A stretch of DNA of 64,000 nt from assembly GCA_029379385.1 (NCBI GenBank), contig CM055612.1, positions 17,174,001 to 17,238,000 of the forward strand. Reading direction: 5' to 3'. This document shows positions 63,428 to 64,000 of the stretch, piece by piece. The notes beneath the pieces were generated by a model. That model was not told where the DNA came from. It ran no database searches and worked only from the letters and a program-made list of their open reading frames with translations. Source of the DNA: Quillaja saponaria. Its lineage: Eukaryota; Streptophyta; Magnoliopsida; Fabales; Quillajaceae. Position 1 is the stretch's first letter. Every line of letters starts with the position of its first letter. Made by a program: the position numbers and the translations under genes.

Positions 63428-64000
63428 TGGTAACACCCTACCTTCCTTAATCATTTGCTTAATTTAATTAGTGCCTTAATTAAATTATAATTACTTACTA
63501 AAAAATTTCCATTTTCCTTCTTTAATTTTAGAACCAAATTACCTTTAATTCATTTTACTTTTATTTTGCCTACTAAAGGGAACATCCTAACTAGTTTCCT
63601 TAAACTTTCTTACTTAAATAGTTACCTTGAACATTACTTAACTAATTTATTACCTATGAGACTTAAACTTATATCTTTAATTAATTCTTTACTGATTCAT
63701 TGAATTAAGATTGATTTATAACTCTATATTCTTGATTCTCCTTTTAATACATCCTTAGTGAATTACTACTTGGCCGATTGGTCCTATATTCTTTACACAA
63801 TTCATCCGAATTGACATCCTACCATTTGTTTCATTTGTCCTTAGTTAATTTTCATCCTTACAAGTTGCATTAACCGAATTTAACACCTTTCCTAAAGGTA
63901 TGACGTAGACAAATTTGAACAAAAGGGTTTACAAAGTCATAGTATATCCATTTACTTACCTACATATTTACATACATGGTTTTGACCAAAGATGTAAGCT
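63428..64000 (+). mobile_element. LTR copy F, same family as the solo LTR in the gypsy integrase; runs off the window
   Basis: It starts TGGTAACACCC and follows the 31782 element in order: TTCCTTAATC, TTAATTAGTG, TACCATTTGTTTCATTTGTC (63821-63840) and TTAACCGAATTT. The 3' end is outside the window. Confidence 0.75.

Overview
This window is AT-rich nuclear DNA of a flowering plant, most likely a eudicot. Plant-type spliced genes with GT..AG introns, plant transposon families and the absence of any bacterial-style operon or CRISPR support this. Assignments were made by eye from translated motifs, splice signals, terminal repeats and target-site duplications (TSDs).

Only two host genes are convincing. 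On the minus strand at 10.76-12.04 kb is a two-exon caffeic-acid/isoflavone-type O-methyltransferase. Its sequence is complete except for an in-frame TAG at codon 20. On the plus strand at 23.98-27.95 kb is an intact eight-exon calcium-dependent protein kinase (533 residues, CPK7/8/32 type) with an N-terminal MGNCC acylation motif and four EF hands. Host-gene debris includes one laccase exon with a stop codon (56.83 kb) and two unrecognised exons ending in a stop codon (57.95-58.28 kb).

Most of the rest is a nested set of transposable elements. From 0 to 9.5 kb there are short tandem duplications, a hAT-type MITE, a fragment of an RTE-like LINE and one copy (A) of an LTR family that recurs through the window. 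From 13.4 to 21 kb there is a second hAT MITE family and a pair of 312-bp TG..CA repeats, the first of which is split by solo LTR B. From 29.2 to 37 kb lies a Ty3/gypsy remnant with pol on the minus strand, split by a 2.5-kb solo LTR, plus a degraded spliced coding region on the opposite strand. From 37.2 to 45.5 kb follow a copia 3' end with its LTR, an L1 LINE with a C-terminal RNase H split by a hAT MITE, and a near full-length but decayed RTE-like LINE bracketed by inverted repeats.

From 45.96 to about 56.6 kb is the deepest nest. LTR copy C contains a 7.3-kb CACTA transposon, which itself contains a copia-type solo LTR with a perfect TSD. C also contains a hAT MITE with a perfect 8-bp TSD. 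The right end holds a satellite-like array of about 130-bp units split by a complete TRIM element (two 154-bp LTRs and a methionine-tRNA-type primer site). After it come four successive LTR 5' ends whose other halves must lie beyond the window.

The two host genes have no visible functional link. I found no undescribed multi-gene system. The most unusual items are the hAT MITE with a tRNA-like split pol III promoter inside it, the spliced antisense coding region of the gypsy element, the O-methyltransferase nonsense codon, and the ability to date insertions from the nesting.
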